A stretch of DNA of 20,636 nucleotides from Gaoshiqia sp050298035 (GTDB taxonomy: Bacteria; Bacteroidota; Bacteroidia; Bacteroidales; Prolixibacteraceae): positions 1 through 20,636 of the forward strand of contig JBNKTK010000062.1 of the NCBI GenBank assembly GCA_050298035.1, read 5' to 3'. Made by a program: the position numbers and the translations under genes. Of this stretch, positions 14,520 to 20,636 are shown piece by piece (position 1 is the first letter of the stretch; the number at the start of each line of letters is the position of its first letter). The notes beneath the pieces were generated by a model. That model was not told where the DNA came from. It worked only from the letters and a program-made list of their open reading frames with translations, and did no database searches.

Positions 14520-16160
14520 TCAGATCTTGCTACTTATAGGTAAATAGACATAAAAGATTGTTCCTTTATCCTTTTCAGATTCGAACCACAGTTTCCCTTT
14601 CAAGATATTAACCATCTGAAATGCAATGGAAAGTCCTAAACCTGCGCCACCATATGCCCGCTTAAAACTTTCATCCAGTTGCCGGAAAGGCTGATAAATT
14701 ATTTTTTCATGCTTAACATCTATTCCAATACCCGAATCCTTTACAAAAATAAAAAGACCTTTCCCGTCCAAAATTTCGTAGCCCAACTCAACCATGCCTT
14801 CCCTTGTAAATTTTATGGCATTCGATAACAGATTGTAAACGATCTGCCCAATTACATCTCTATCACTAAATATATCCTGATCGGTTTGTTCTTCATTAAA
14901 CGAAAATTGCAAATTAATCCGGTCAGAATAGTGATGGTTGCTTTTTAAGTTTTTGATAGTTTTTAAAAGAACCTGATGAATATTGAAACTACTGAACGAA
15001 AGCTTAAACGTATTGGTCTCAAGCTTTGCCATATCAATAATACTATTGATAATTTGCAGAAAACTTTCCGAACTGTTTTCTACAATTTTCATGTATTCTT
15101 CTTTTGTTTCTTTGGATAGCCCTTCTTCGTAGAGTAAGAACTTTGTAAACCCCAGGATGCTGTTCAACGGGGTACGGATCTCATGAGACAAATTTGCCAG
15201 GAATGCTGTTTTAAGACGATCACTCTCCTCTGCCTTCAATTTTGCCTCCAATAGTTCTTTTTCCTGATTCTTAGCTTTGGTGATATCCCGATGTATACCC
15301 ACCATTCTTTGAGGCTCCCCGTCACCTGAATACTCAACAATAATTCCGATAGACTTAATCCAGAAATATTCTCCATTGGATTTTCGGACCCTGTAATCGT
15401 CTTCCATAACATTCACCGGATTTCTGAAATAATTTAACAGCGTATTTTCATGACGAAGAAGATCATCAGGATGGATATACATTTTAAATGATTCGAAATT
15501 GTTATCGAAGTCTGTGCGTTTATAGCCGTAATAATTGAGCCAACGTTCATCAATAATTAATTTACCATTTCGCACATCCCAGTCCCAAACGCCCATATTT
15601 GCCCCTATCATAGCCAAATGTAAACGTTCCTCATCCAATCTCAGGTTCTCACCATAGGTATGTCGCTCGGTAATATCATTGCCAACATTTATTATTCCTA
15701 TAAATTCACCATTGCCATCCAGAAACGGGATTTTATCGACCTCATACACCAATTTCATTCCACGGGCGAAACCTTCAATAATAACTTTAATTGGTTTTTT
15801 GTATTTGCAAACATGCTCATCTCCCAGCAGTAAGGATTCGCCAATGGTGTGCCAATTCAGACTTTCGTGGTTCTCTGATTTGAACCGGTCAAAATAATAT
15901 TCTGTAGATCGACCAAGGGGTTCAGTAATATCATCAATCAATAAAATCGAATCGCAATAAACTTTGTTGACATACAAAAACATCCCATCCACATTTGTTG
16001 CCCAAACAATAGATGAATGTAAATCATGAAGCCGACAAATCATCTCGCACAACTGGTTATCTGGTAACACAGTTGCAAAATGATTTGATAGTCCCCATTT
16101 TGTCTGATCCGATCGTTCAGATAGTGATTTTTCGCCGCTATTTGTTACGAAGTCCCTCAT
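14520..16160 (-). CDS. PAS-domain sensor histidine kinase, predicted cytoplasmic
   Basis: 546 residues with no signal peptide or membrane helix. Two PAS domains are visible: residues about 45-166 (IVWATNVDGMFLYVN to IINVGNDITER) and about 176-294 (ANMGVWDWDVRNGKLIID to MVGIHRDITKAK, a PAS_3-type fold with its PAC end). A short coiled linker (about 296-318) leads into HisKA (FLANLSHEIRTPLNSILGF, His326) and an HATPase with NLLSNAIKFT, DSGIGID and GAGLGLSIAFQM. It should autophosphorylate in response to a cytoplasmic or redox/ligand cue sensed by PAS; no cofactor-binding residue can be named. There is no receiver domain and no neighbouring response regulator. The TPR kinase gene follows 76 bp downstream, so the pair may be co-transcribed. 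Confidence 0.92.
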   Translation of the reverse strand: MRDFVTNSGEKSLSERSDQTKWGLSNHFATVLPDNQLCEMICRLHDLHSSIVWATNVDGMFLYVNKVYCDSILLIDDITEPLGRSTEYYFDRFKSENHESLNWHTIGESLLLGDEHVCKYKKPIKVIIEGFARGMKLVYEVDKIPFLDGNGEFIGIINVGNDITERHTYGENLRLDEERLHLAMIGANMGVWDWDVRNGKLIIDERWLNYYGYKRTDFDNNFESFKMYIHPDDLLRHENTLLNYFRNPVNVMEDDYRVRKSNGEYFWIKSIGIIVEYSGDGEPQRMVGIHRDITKAKNQEKELLEAKLKAEESDRLKTAFLANLSHEIRTPLNSILGFTKFLLYEEGLSKETKEEYMKIVENSSESFLQIINSIIDMAKLETNTFKLSFSSFNIHQVLLKTIKNLKSNHHYSDRINLQFSFNEEQTDQDIFSDRDVIGQIVYNLLSNAIKFTREGMVELGYEILDGKGLFIFVKDSGIGIDVKHEKIIYQPFRQLDESFKRAYGGAGLGLSIAFQMVNILKGKLWFESEKDKGTIFYVYLPISSKI

Positions 16161-16168
16161 TCAAAAAG

Positions 16169-16196
16169 AATGATATCGTACAAGTTAACGATCATT
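16169..16196. promoter_or_regulatory. Imperfect palindrome just upstream of the PAS kinase gene
   Basis: AATG-AT-ATCGT (16169-16179) and ACGAT-CATT (16188-16196) pair apart from a 2-nt bulge, around an 8-nt centre, ending 9 bp before the ATG. It may be an operator or leader hairpin. The rest of the 239-bp gap is A/C-rich on the plus strand with no clear full -7 match. Confidence 0.3.
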
Positions 16197-16370
16197 TTTG
16201 TTAAATACTATCAAATGTGTTAAAGAATAGCTACTTTCATTTTGCTACAAAAACAAACAATCACATAACGCCGAGATTCAAAAAACAACAAAAAAGCATC
16301 AAGTTATTCACACGCAAAGCCACAGAAAACAAATAACACACACACATAGTCAAACAATTGCAAAAAATCA

Positions 16371-16394
16371 AAGGCCCTCAATCCTGAGAGCCTT
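16371..16394 (-). terminator. Rho-independent terminator after purL
   Basis: AAGGCCCTCA (16371-16380) and TGAGAGCCTT (16385-16394) form a 10-bp stem with one G-T wobble and a 4-nt loop, followed on the minus strand by TGATTTTTTG. It lies 6 nt past the purL stop. Confidence 0.88.
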
Positions 16395-16399
16395 CATTT

Positions 16400-19300
16400 T
16401 TATTTTTTGTGTTCTTTTATCCATTCCCGGGCATTCACAAATGCTTCAATCCAGGGGGCAACTTCATCCTTCTTGCGGCTGGCCGGATAATAAGGCCATA
16501 ACCACGGGCTGAAAGCCCGCTCCAGGTGAGGCATCATTGCCAGGTGGCGACCATCTTTCGAGCAAATGGCTGCTGCATCAAAGTCAGAGCCATTCGGGTT
16601 GCCCGGATAAAATTTATTGCTGTATTTAAACGGAATGTTGTATTCACCTTCGGCATAAGGGAAGCTGAATTTTCCTTCGCCGTGGGCAACCCAGACACCA
16701 AGTTTCATACCAGCCATGGTTTTCAGCATCACCGAGTTATTTTCAGCAATTTCAACACCAAGGAAGGCCGATTCGAATTTGTGTGACTCGTTGTGCAGCA
16801 TTTTTGGTTTTTGCTCATGTTCCGGATAAATCAGGTCAAGCTCGACAACCAGCTGACAACCGTTGCAAACGCCCAAACTCAGCGTGTCTTCACGCTTATA
16901 GAAATTTTCAAGGGCAATGCGGGCTTTTTCGTTGTATTTGAAAGCTCCGGCCCATCCTTTGGCCGAGCCAAGCACGTCAGAGTTGGAGAAACCACCAACG
17001 AAAACAATCAGGTTCACATCTTCCAGGGTTTCACGACCTGCAATCAGGTCGGTCATGTGCACGTCTTTCACATCGAAACCGGACAGGTAGAGCATGTAGG
17101 CCATTTCGCGGTCTCCGTTCACCCCTTTTTCGCGAATGATAGCAGCGCGTACGCCACTCGGAGTGCGACGTTTCAGGTCGATACCATAATCGGCAGCCTT
17201 ACCTGTAAAGTTTTTGAAATCGTAAACCAGCTCGTTTTTCTTGTAGTTTTTGAAACGTTCCAGTGCCAGTTTTTCGCCGCTTTGTTTGCGGTCCATCAGA
17301 TACGATGTTTTAAACCACAATTCGCGCAGTGAGTCAATATCCAGGTTGAAGCTTGCGCTACCGTTAGTCACAGTAAACTCACGGGCTTCGGCAGGAGTAC
17401 CAATTTTCACGAAGCGAACGCCGGCAGCAGTCAGTTTGCTTTCCAATACCGCAGCATCAGCAGCCTGAACCACAATGGCCGGGTTCTCGTTGAAGAACGC
17501 TTTCACGCTGTCTGCCTCACCTAAACCTGTCAGGTCAAGTTTCAATCCGCTTTCGTTATCGCTGAAACACATTTCGAGCAGCGTGGTAATCAAACCGCCT
17601 GAAGCCACATCATGACCGGCTACGATCAGTTCTTCTTCAATTAAATCCTGAATGGTATTGAATGTTTTCACAAAATATCCGGCATCGGCCACAGTCGGTG
17701 CCTCCTGCCCTATTTTGTTGATGATTTGTCCAAAAGCGCTTCCGCCCAAAGCCAAAGCCGTTGACGAGAAATCGATATAGTAAAGCGGCTTGTCGGCCTC
17801 GTTCACCAAAACCGGTTCAACAACCTTTTTCACATCGGTAACTTCGCCCGAAGCCGAAATGATAACCGTTCCCGGCGAGTACACTACATCGTCTTTGTAC
17901 TTCTGGGTCATCGACATGGAGTCTTTCCCGGTCGGAATGTTCACACCCAACGCACAGGCAAAGTCGCTGGCCGCTTTTACCGCACTATAAATACGTGCAT
18001 TTTCACCTGCATTTTTCGCAGGCCACATCCAGTTGGCGCTTAATGAAATGCTTCGGATTTTATCCGGCATTGGTGCCCAAATGATGTTGGTCAGCGATTC
18101 GGCAATAGAAAGCACCGAACCTTTGGCAGGGTCAATCATGGCAGCTACCGGCGCGTGACCAATTGAAGTTGCAAAACCGGCTTTCCCTTGATAATCCAGG
18201 GTTATTACCCCCAGGTTATTCAGTGGCAGGTGCAATTTACCGGCTCCCTGCTGTTTCGCGATGCGCCCGGTTACCGAACGGTCAACCTTGTTGGTCAGCC
18301 AGTCTTTACAGGCTACCGACTCCAGTTGAAGCACATCTTCCAGGTAGTTTTCTATTTTGGACGGCTCGTAAGCCAGATCAGCAAATTTTGTATTTTCGGT
18401 GGTATCTGTCAAAACAGTTTTTGGCGGGTTTCCAAACATGTAAGCCAGCTGCCAGTCAATTGGCGTTTCACCTGTTTTCGAGTTTTTAAAGGTGAATTGC
18501 ATATCGCCGGTTGCTTCGCCAATCACATACATCGGCGAACGCTCGCGGTCGGCAATGGTTTGAAGCAGGTTGACATCTTTTTCGTGCATCACCAACCCCA
18601 TACGTTCCTGCGACTCGTTACCTATAATTTCTTTTTGCGACAAAGTAGGGTCGCCAACTGGTAATTTGGCCGTATCAATCAAACCACCGGTTTCTTCAAC
18701 CAGCTCCGACAAGCAGTTCAGGTGGCCACCGGCGCCGTGGTCGTGGATTGACACAATCGGGTTTTCGTCCGACTCGGCCAGGGCGCGAATGGCATTGTAT
18801 GCCCGTTTTTGCATTTCGGGGTTGGCACGCTGCACGGCGTTCAGCTCGATGGCGTTTTCAAATTCACCGGTAGCCACCGACGAAACGGCGCCACCACCCA
18901 TACCAATACGGTAATTGTCGCCACCCAGCAACACCACCTTGTCACCTTTGGTGGGAGAAGCTTTCAGGCTGTCCTTCTTGCGGCCAAAACCGATACCACC
19001 AGCCAGCATGATCACCTTATCAAAGCCATATTTTTTATAGTTCTCGAAATGCTCAAAGGTCAAAACCGAACCGCAGATCAGCGGCTGACCAAATTTGTTC
19101 CCAAAATCGCTGGCTCCGTTTGAAGCTTTGATCAGGATTTCTTCAGGCGTTTGGTACAACCACGGACGTTCGTCGGTTGCCTGCTCCCAACTGCGGGCAT
19201 CTTCGGTGCGTGGGTACGATGTCATATAAACAGCAGTACCGGCAATGGGCAAGCTACCTTTTCCCCCGGCGATCCGGTCGCGGATTTCTCCGCCGGTTCC

Positions 19301-20089
19301 TGTTGCCGCACCGTTGAACGGCTCAACCGTTGTTGGGAAGTTATGTGTTTCGGCTTTCAGTGAAAGCACGGTTTCAATATCTTTTACCTCAAAAAAGTCT
19401 GGTTTGTCCTGCGTTTTCGGTGCGAACTGTTCAACTGTCGGTCCTTGCACAAACGAGCAATTGTCTTTGTAAGCCGAAACAATTTTATTGGGGTTGGTTA
19501 CCGATGTCTTTTTGATCATCTTGAAAAGCGAGCTTTCCATCTCCACCCCATCAATAATAAATGTACCGTTGAAGATTTTGTGGCGGCAGTGCTCCGAGTT
19601 CACCTGCGAGAAACCAAACACTTCGCTGTCGGTCAACTTACGTCCCATTTTTTCAGCAACCGAATTCAAATACGCAATTTCATCTTCACTTAAAGCTAAA
19701 CCTTCCTGCTCGTTGTAGGCGGCAATATCGTCAATCGCGATAATTGGTTCCGGTTGTTTTTTAATTGTGAATATCTCCTGCCCCAAGTCCTTGTAAAAAC
19801 GTTGAAGCATGGGATCATACCCGGCTTTGTCATCCGGCACCACGACAAACTCTTCAATACGGATGATGCCCGAAAGCCCCATGTTTTGGGTGATTTCTAC
19901 GGCGTTGGTACTCCATGGTGTAATCATTTCCTTGCGCGGGCCTACAAAGAAGCCTTCAAGTGATTCACCTTCAACATATGTTGCCCCGCCAAACAGCCAT
20001 ACCAGTTTTTCGATGTCGGATTTAGCAAAGGAATTTGTTGATTGAACAGCAATAACGCTGTTTTGAGGAGTTTTAAAAAATGAAATCAT
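16400..20089 (-). CDS. purL: Phosphoribosylformylglycinamidine synthase, large single-chain form
   Basis: PurL converts FGAR, glutamine and ATP to FGAM in the fourth step of de novo purine synthesis, in the cytoplasm. At 1229 residues it is the long form that carries synthetase and glutaminase in one chain. The FGAR-AT linker and synthetase region includes SEHCRHKIFNG, SLKAETHNFPTTVEPFNGAATGTGGEIRD (seen in pieces), GGGAVSSV and HDHGAGG. The C-terminal class I glutaminase shows GVCNGCQ with nucleophile Cys1075 and PHLERAF with His1188 and Glu1190. The ATG at 20089 (MISFFKTPQNSVIAVQS) suits the family. A leader of about 130 nt separates it from a TATCTTTG box. The gene is visibly richer in G+C than its neighbours. 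No other pur gene is adjacent. Confidence 0.97.
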   Translation of the reverse strand: MISFFKTPQNSVIAVQSTNSFAKSDIEKLVWLFGGATYVEGESLEGFFVGPRKEMITPWSTNAVEITQNMGLSGIIRIEEFVVVPDDKAGYDPMLQRFYKDLGQEIFTIKKQPEPIIAIDDIAAYNEQEGLALSEDEIAYLNSVAEKMGRKLTDSEVFGFSQVNSEHCRHKIFNGTFIIDGVEMESSLFKMIKKTSVTNPNKIVSAYKDNCSFVQGPTVEQFAPKTQDKPDFFEVKDIETVLSLKAETHNFPTTVEPFNGAATGTGGEIRDRIAGGKGSLPIAGTAVYMTSYPRTEDARSWEQATDERPWLYQTPEEILIKASNGASDFGNKFGQPLICGSVLTFEHFENYKKYGFDKVIMLAGGIGFGRKKDSLKASPTKGDKVVLLGGDNYRIGMGGGAVSSVATGEFENAIELNAVQRANPEMQKRAYNAIRALAESDENPIVSIHDHGAGGHLNCLSELVEETGGLIDTAKLPVGDPTLSQKEIIGNESQERMGLVMHEKDVNLLQTIADRERSPMYVIGEATGDMQFTFKNSKTGETPIDWQLAYMFGNPPKTVLTDTTENTKFADLAYEPSKIENYLEDVLQLESVACKDWLTNKVDRSVTGRIAKQQGAGKLHLPLNNLGVITLDYQGKAGFATSIGHAPVAAMIDPAKGSVLSIAESLTNIIWAPMPDKIRSISLSANWMWPAKNAGENARIYSAVKAASDFACALGVNIPTGKDSMSMTQKYKDDVVYSPGTVIISASGEVTDVKKVVEPVLVNEADKPLYYIDFSSTALALGGSAFGQIINKIGQEAPTVADAGYFVKTFNTIQDLIEEELIVAGHDVASGGLITTLLEMCFSDNESGLKLDLTGLGEADSVKAFFNENPAIVVQAADAAVLESKLTAAGVRFVKIGTPAEAREFTVTNGSASFNLDIDSLRELWFKTSYLMDRKQSGEKLALERFKNYKKNELVYDFKNFTGKAADYGIDLKRRTPSGVRAAIIREKGVNGDREMAYMLYLSGFDVKDVHMTDLIAGRETLEDVNLIVFVGGFSNSDVLGSAKGWAGAFKYNEKARIALENFYKREDTLSLGVCNGCQLVVELDLIYPEHEQKPKMLHNESHKFESAFLGVEIAENNSVMLKTMAGMKLGVWVAHGEGKFSFPYAEGEYNIPFKYSNKFYPGNPNGSDFDAAAICSKDGRHLAMMPHLERAFSPWLWPYYPASRKKDEVAPWIEAFVNAREWIKEHKK

Positions 20090-20147
20090 GTTGAATCTTT
20101 TTAGGATAAAGTTGACATGTTCGGGCCAGATGACCCATTTTTTAATT

Positions 20148-20205
20148 GCTTTGCCCGGGTGAATAACCTAAATAAAAACACGATAGATTTTTGCCCATGC
20201 AAAGC
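20148..20205 (-). promoter_or_regulatory. Inverted repeat in the purL leader, possible structured RNA
   Basis: GCTTTGC (20148-20154) and GCAAAGC (20199-20205) are exact complements; a 2x2 internal loop separates them from a second pairing GGG (20157-20159) with CCC (20194-20196). The enclosed segment also has A5/T5 tracts able to pair. The element sits in the transcribed leader, 59 nt before the start codon. It does not match a purine riboswitch that I can recognise. Confidence 0.4.
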
Positions 20206-20221
20206 TGTTCAAAAGACGCTG

Positions 20222-20229
20222 CAAAGATA
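20222..20229 (-). promoter_or_regulatory. -7 promoter box for purL
   Basis: The minus strand reads TATCTTTG followed by C, the same octamer as ahead of argS. A TTTG occurs 23 bp upstream of it, slightly longer than the usual spacing. It implies a leader of roughly 125-130 nt. Confidence 0.5.
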
Positions 20230-20316
20230 AAAATTCCTGTAGAAGATTCAGCCAAATACTGCCAAATGCAAACTTATTGTGAACAACTATCCGGGTTTGT
20301 TAATAAGCCATTTGGG

Positions 20317-20346
20317 AATTGACTATTGAGCAATTTACTATTGACG
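20317..20346. repeat. Two-copy 15-bp tandem repeat
   Basis: The units AATTGACTATTGAGC (20317-20331) and AATTTACTATTGACG (20332-20346) agree at 12 of 15 positions. They resemble degenerate ATTGACT microsatellite tracts in intergenic DNA. No function is evident. Confidence 0.6.
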
Positions 20347-20417
20347 ATTTTTCGGGGAATAAGTGATTTCACTGCAAAGGTGCGAAGAGGCAAATAAGTA
20401 GGATGGCAAAGCCAGTC

Positions 20418-20437
20418 ATTTCGGCGAAGGCCGGAAT
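20418..20437. repeat. REP-like hairpin
   Basis: ATTTCGGC (20418-20425) and GCCGGAAT (20430-20437) form an 8-bp stem (one G-T pair) around GAAG, preceded by GTC. This closely follows the widespread bacterial REP pattern GTCATTCC-(G)GCGAA-GC-GGAAT. Confidence 0.55.
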
Positions 20438-20551
20438 TTGTCAGCGATTTCCGAATCCCCCAAGACAATTCAACACCCTAACGGGATGAGAGCAATAGTC
20501 TGGGTATCGCGATTTGTAACCGCGATAAAATCGCTGAAATTCCAAACCGGC
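20430..20551. repeat. About 120-bp imperfect inverted repeat with nested hairpins
   Basis: GCCGG plus GAATTT(GT)CAGCGATTT on the left (20430-20450) mirrors AAATCGCTGAAATTC (20528-20542) and CCGGC (20547-20551) on the right; the only difference in the 15-bp core is a 2-nt bulge. Inside lies a perfect 7-bp hairpin, TATCGCG (20505-20511) / CGCGATA (20521-20527), which competes with GCGAT (20522-20526) / ATCGC (20530-20534). It looks like a paired REP or a small non-autonomous mobile element. Confidence 0.5.
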
Positions 20552-20559
20552 AAAAAGCC

Positions 20560-20636
20560 GAGGCTGTCCCAAAAGTCAGACTAAGGAAATTTCAACTTAC
20601 AAATTGGAAGCAACCTTAAAATTTACCCCTCCAAAC
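20560..20636. mobile_element. Possible insertion-sequence terminus at the window edge
   Basis: The sequence GAGGCTGTCCCAAAAGTC (from 20560) resembles terminal inverted repeats of several Bacteroidota insertion sequences that start GAGGCTGTC-(T/C)-CAAAAGTC. No transposase is visible because the window ends 60 bp later, and the second end and target duplication cannot be seen. It could be a solo end or remnant. Confidence 0.4.

Larger units (their letters stand above)
20090..20636. other. 547-bp non-coding right end: purL leader, repeats, IS-like edge
   Basis: No credible gene is present; a 64-codon minus-strand frame at 20274-20468 consists of repeat sequence. From left to right the region holds a structured purL leader, its -7 box, a short 15-bp tandem repeat, REP-like hairpins and an IS-terminus-like sequence running off the window. 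Confidence 0.75.

Noticed and set aside
20123..20136. GGGCC...GACCC hairpin followed by a T run on the plus strand, as a terminator
   Set aside because: No plus-strand gene precedes it, and it lies in the purL leader where the transcript runs the other way; the loop is also very short.
20274..20468. 64-codon minus-strand frame at the right edge
   Set aside because: The frame is made of the tandem repeat and REP-like hairpin sequence; translations of this kind are typical of mis-annotated REP elements.
1..20636. CRISPR array, prophage, toxin-antitoxin, restriction or biosynthetic cluster
   Set aside because: No spaced identical repeats, phage structural genes, integrase, nuclease-methylase pair or synthase gene was seen; the gene content is housekeeping, envelope and signalling.

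Overview
The window looks like a chromosomal segment of a Bacteroidota bacterium, probably class Bacteroidia near the Marinilabiliales/Prolixibacteraceae (the family-level placement is inference). The evidence is the set of lineage-typical genes (DUF3276 PUR-like protein, DUF5606 protein, OmpA protein with thrombospondin type 3 repeats, BtuB-like TonB-dependent receptor, TPR histidine kinase), AT-rich intergenic DNA, scarce Shine-Dalgarno sequences, and TAnnTTTG -7 promoter boxes in front of several genes.

Layout. Positions 1-25 hold the first codons of a minus-strand gene running off the window, with a candidate promoter and palindrome at 38-72. From 148 to 3807 the minus strand carries a DUF3276 nucleic-acid-binding protein, an M48 lipoprotein protease, folD and ffh; ffh and folD are 18 bp apart and probably co-transcribed. 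A small plus-strand gene (3976-4203) with four possible zinc ligands and its own terminator separates ffh from argS. Next come argS (4247-6040, minus), an OmpA/TSP3 outer-membrane protein (6160-7491, minus), a divergent DEDDh 3'-5' exonuclease ending in a clamp-binding-like peptide (7674-8213, plus), DUF5606 (8350-8760, minus) and a TonB-dependent receptor (8843-10915, minus). A 336-bp intergenic region separates the receptor from a divergent ECF sigma factor (11252-11758, plus), followed by a DJ-1/PfpI protein (11852-12403, plus). The DJ-1 3' end overlaps that of a minus-strand TPR histidine kinase. A PAS histidine kinase precedes that kinase, and no response regulator is nearby. purL (16400-20089, minus) follows; it is visibly richer in G+C. 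The last 550 bp are non-coding: a structured purL leader, short tandem repeats, REP-like hairpins, and a sequence resembling an insertion-sequence end at the right edge.

Functionally this is mostly housekeeping (protein targeting, one-carbon metabolism, arginyl-tRNA synthesis, purine synthesis) with envelope and signalling genes. Most transcription units are single genes closed by clear hairpin terminators. I did not find a defence system, phage, CRISPR array, biosynthetic cluster or rRNA/tRNA gene. The least-explained items are the small Cys/His protein, the exonuclease tail, the purL leader and the repeat/IS-like right edge.
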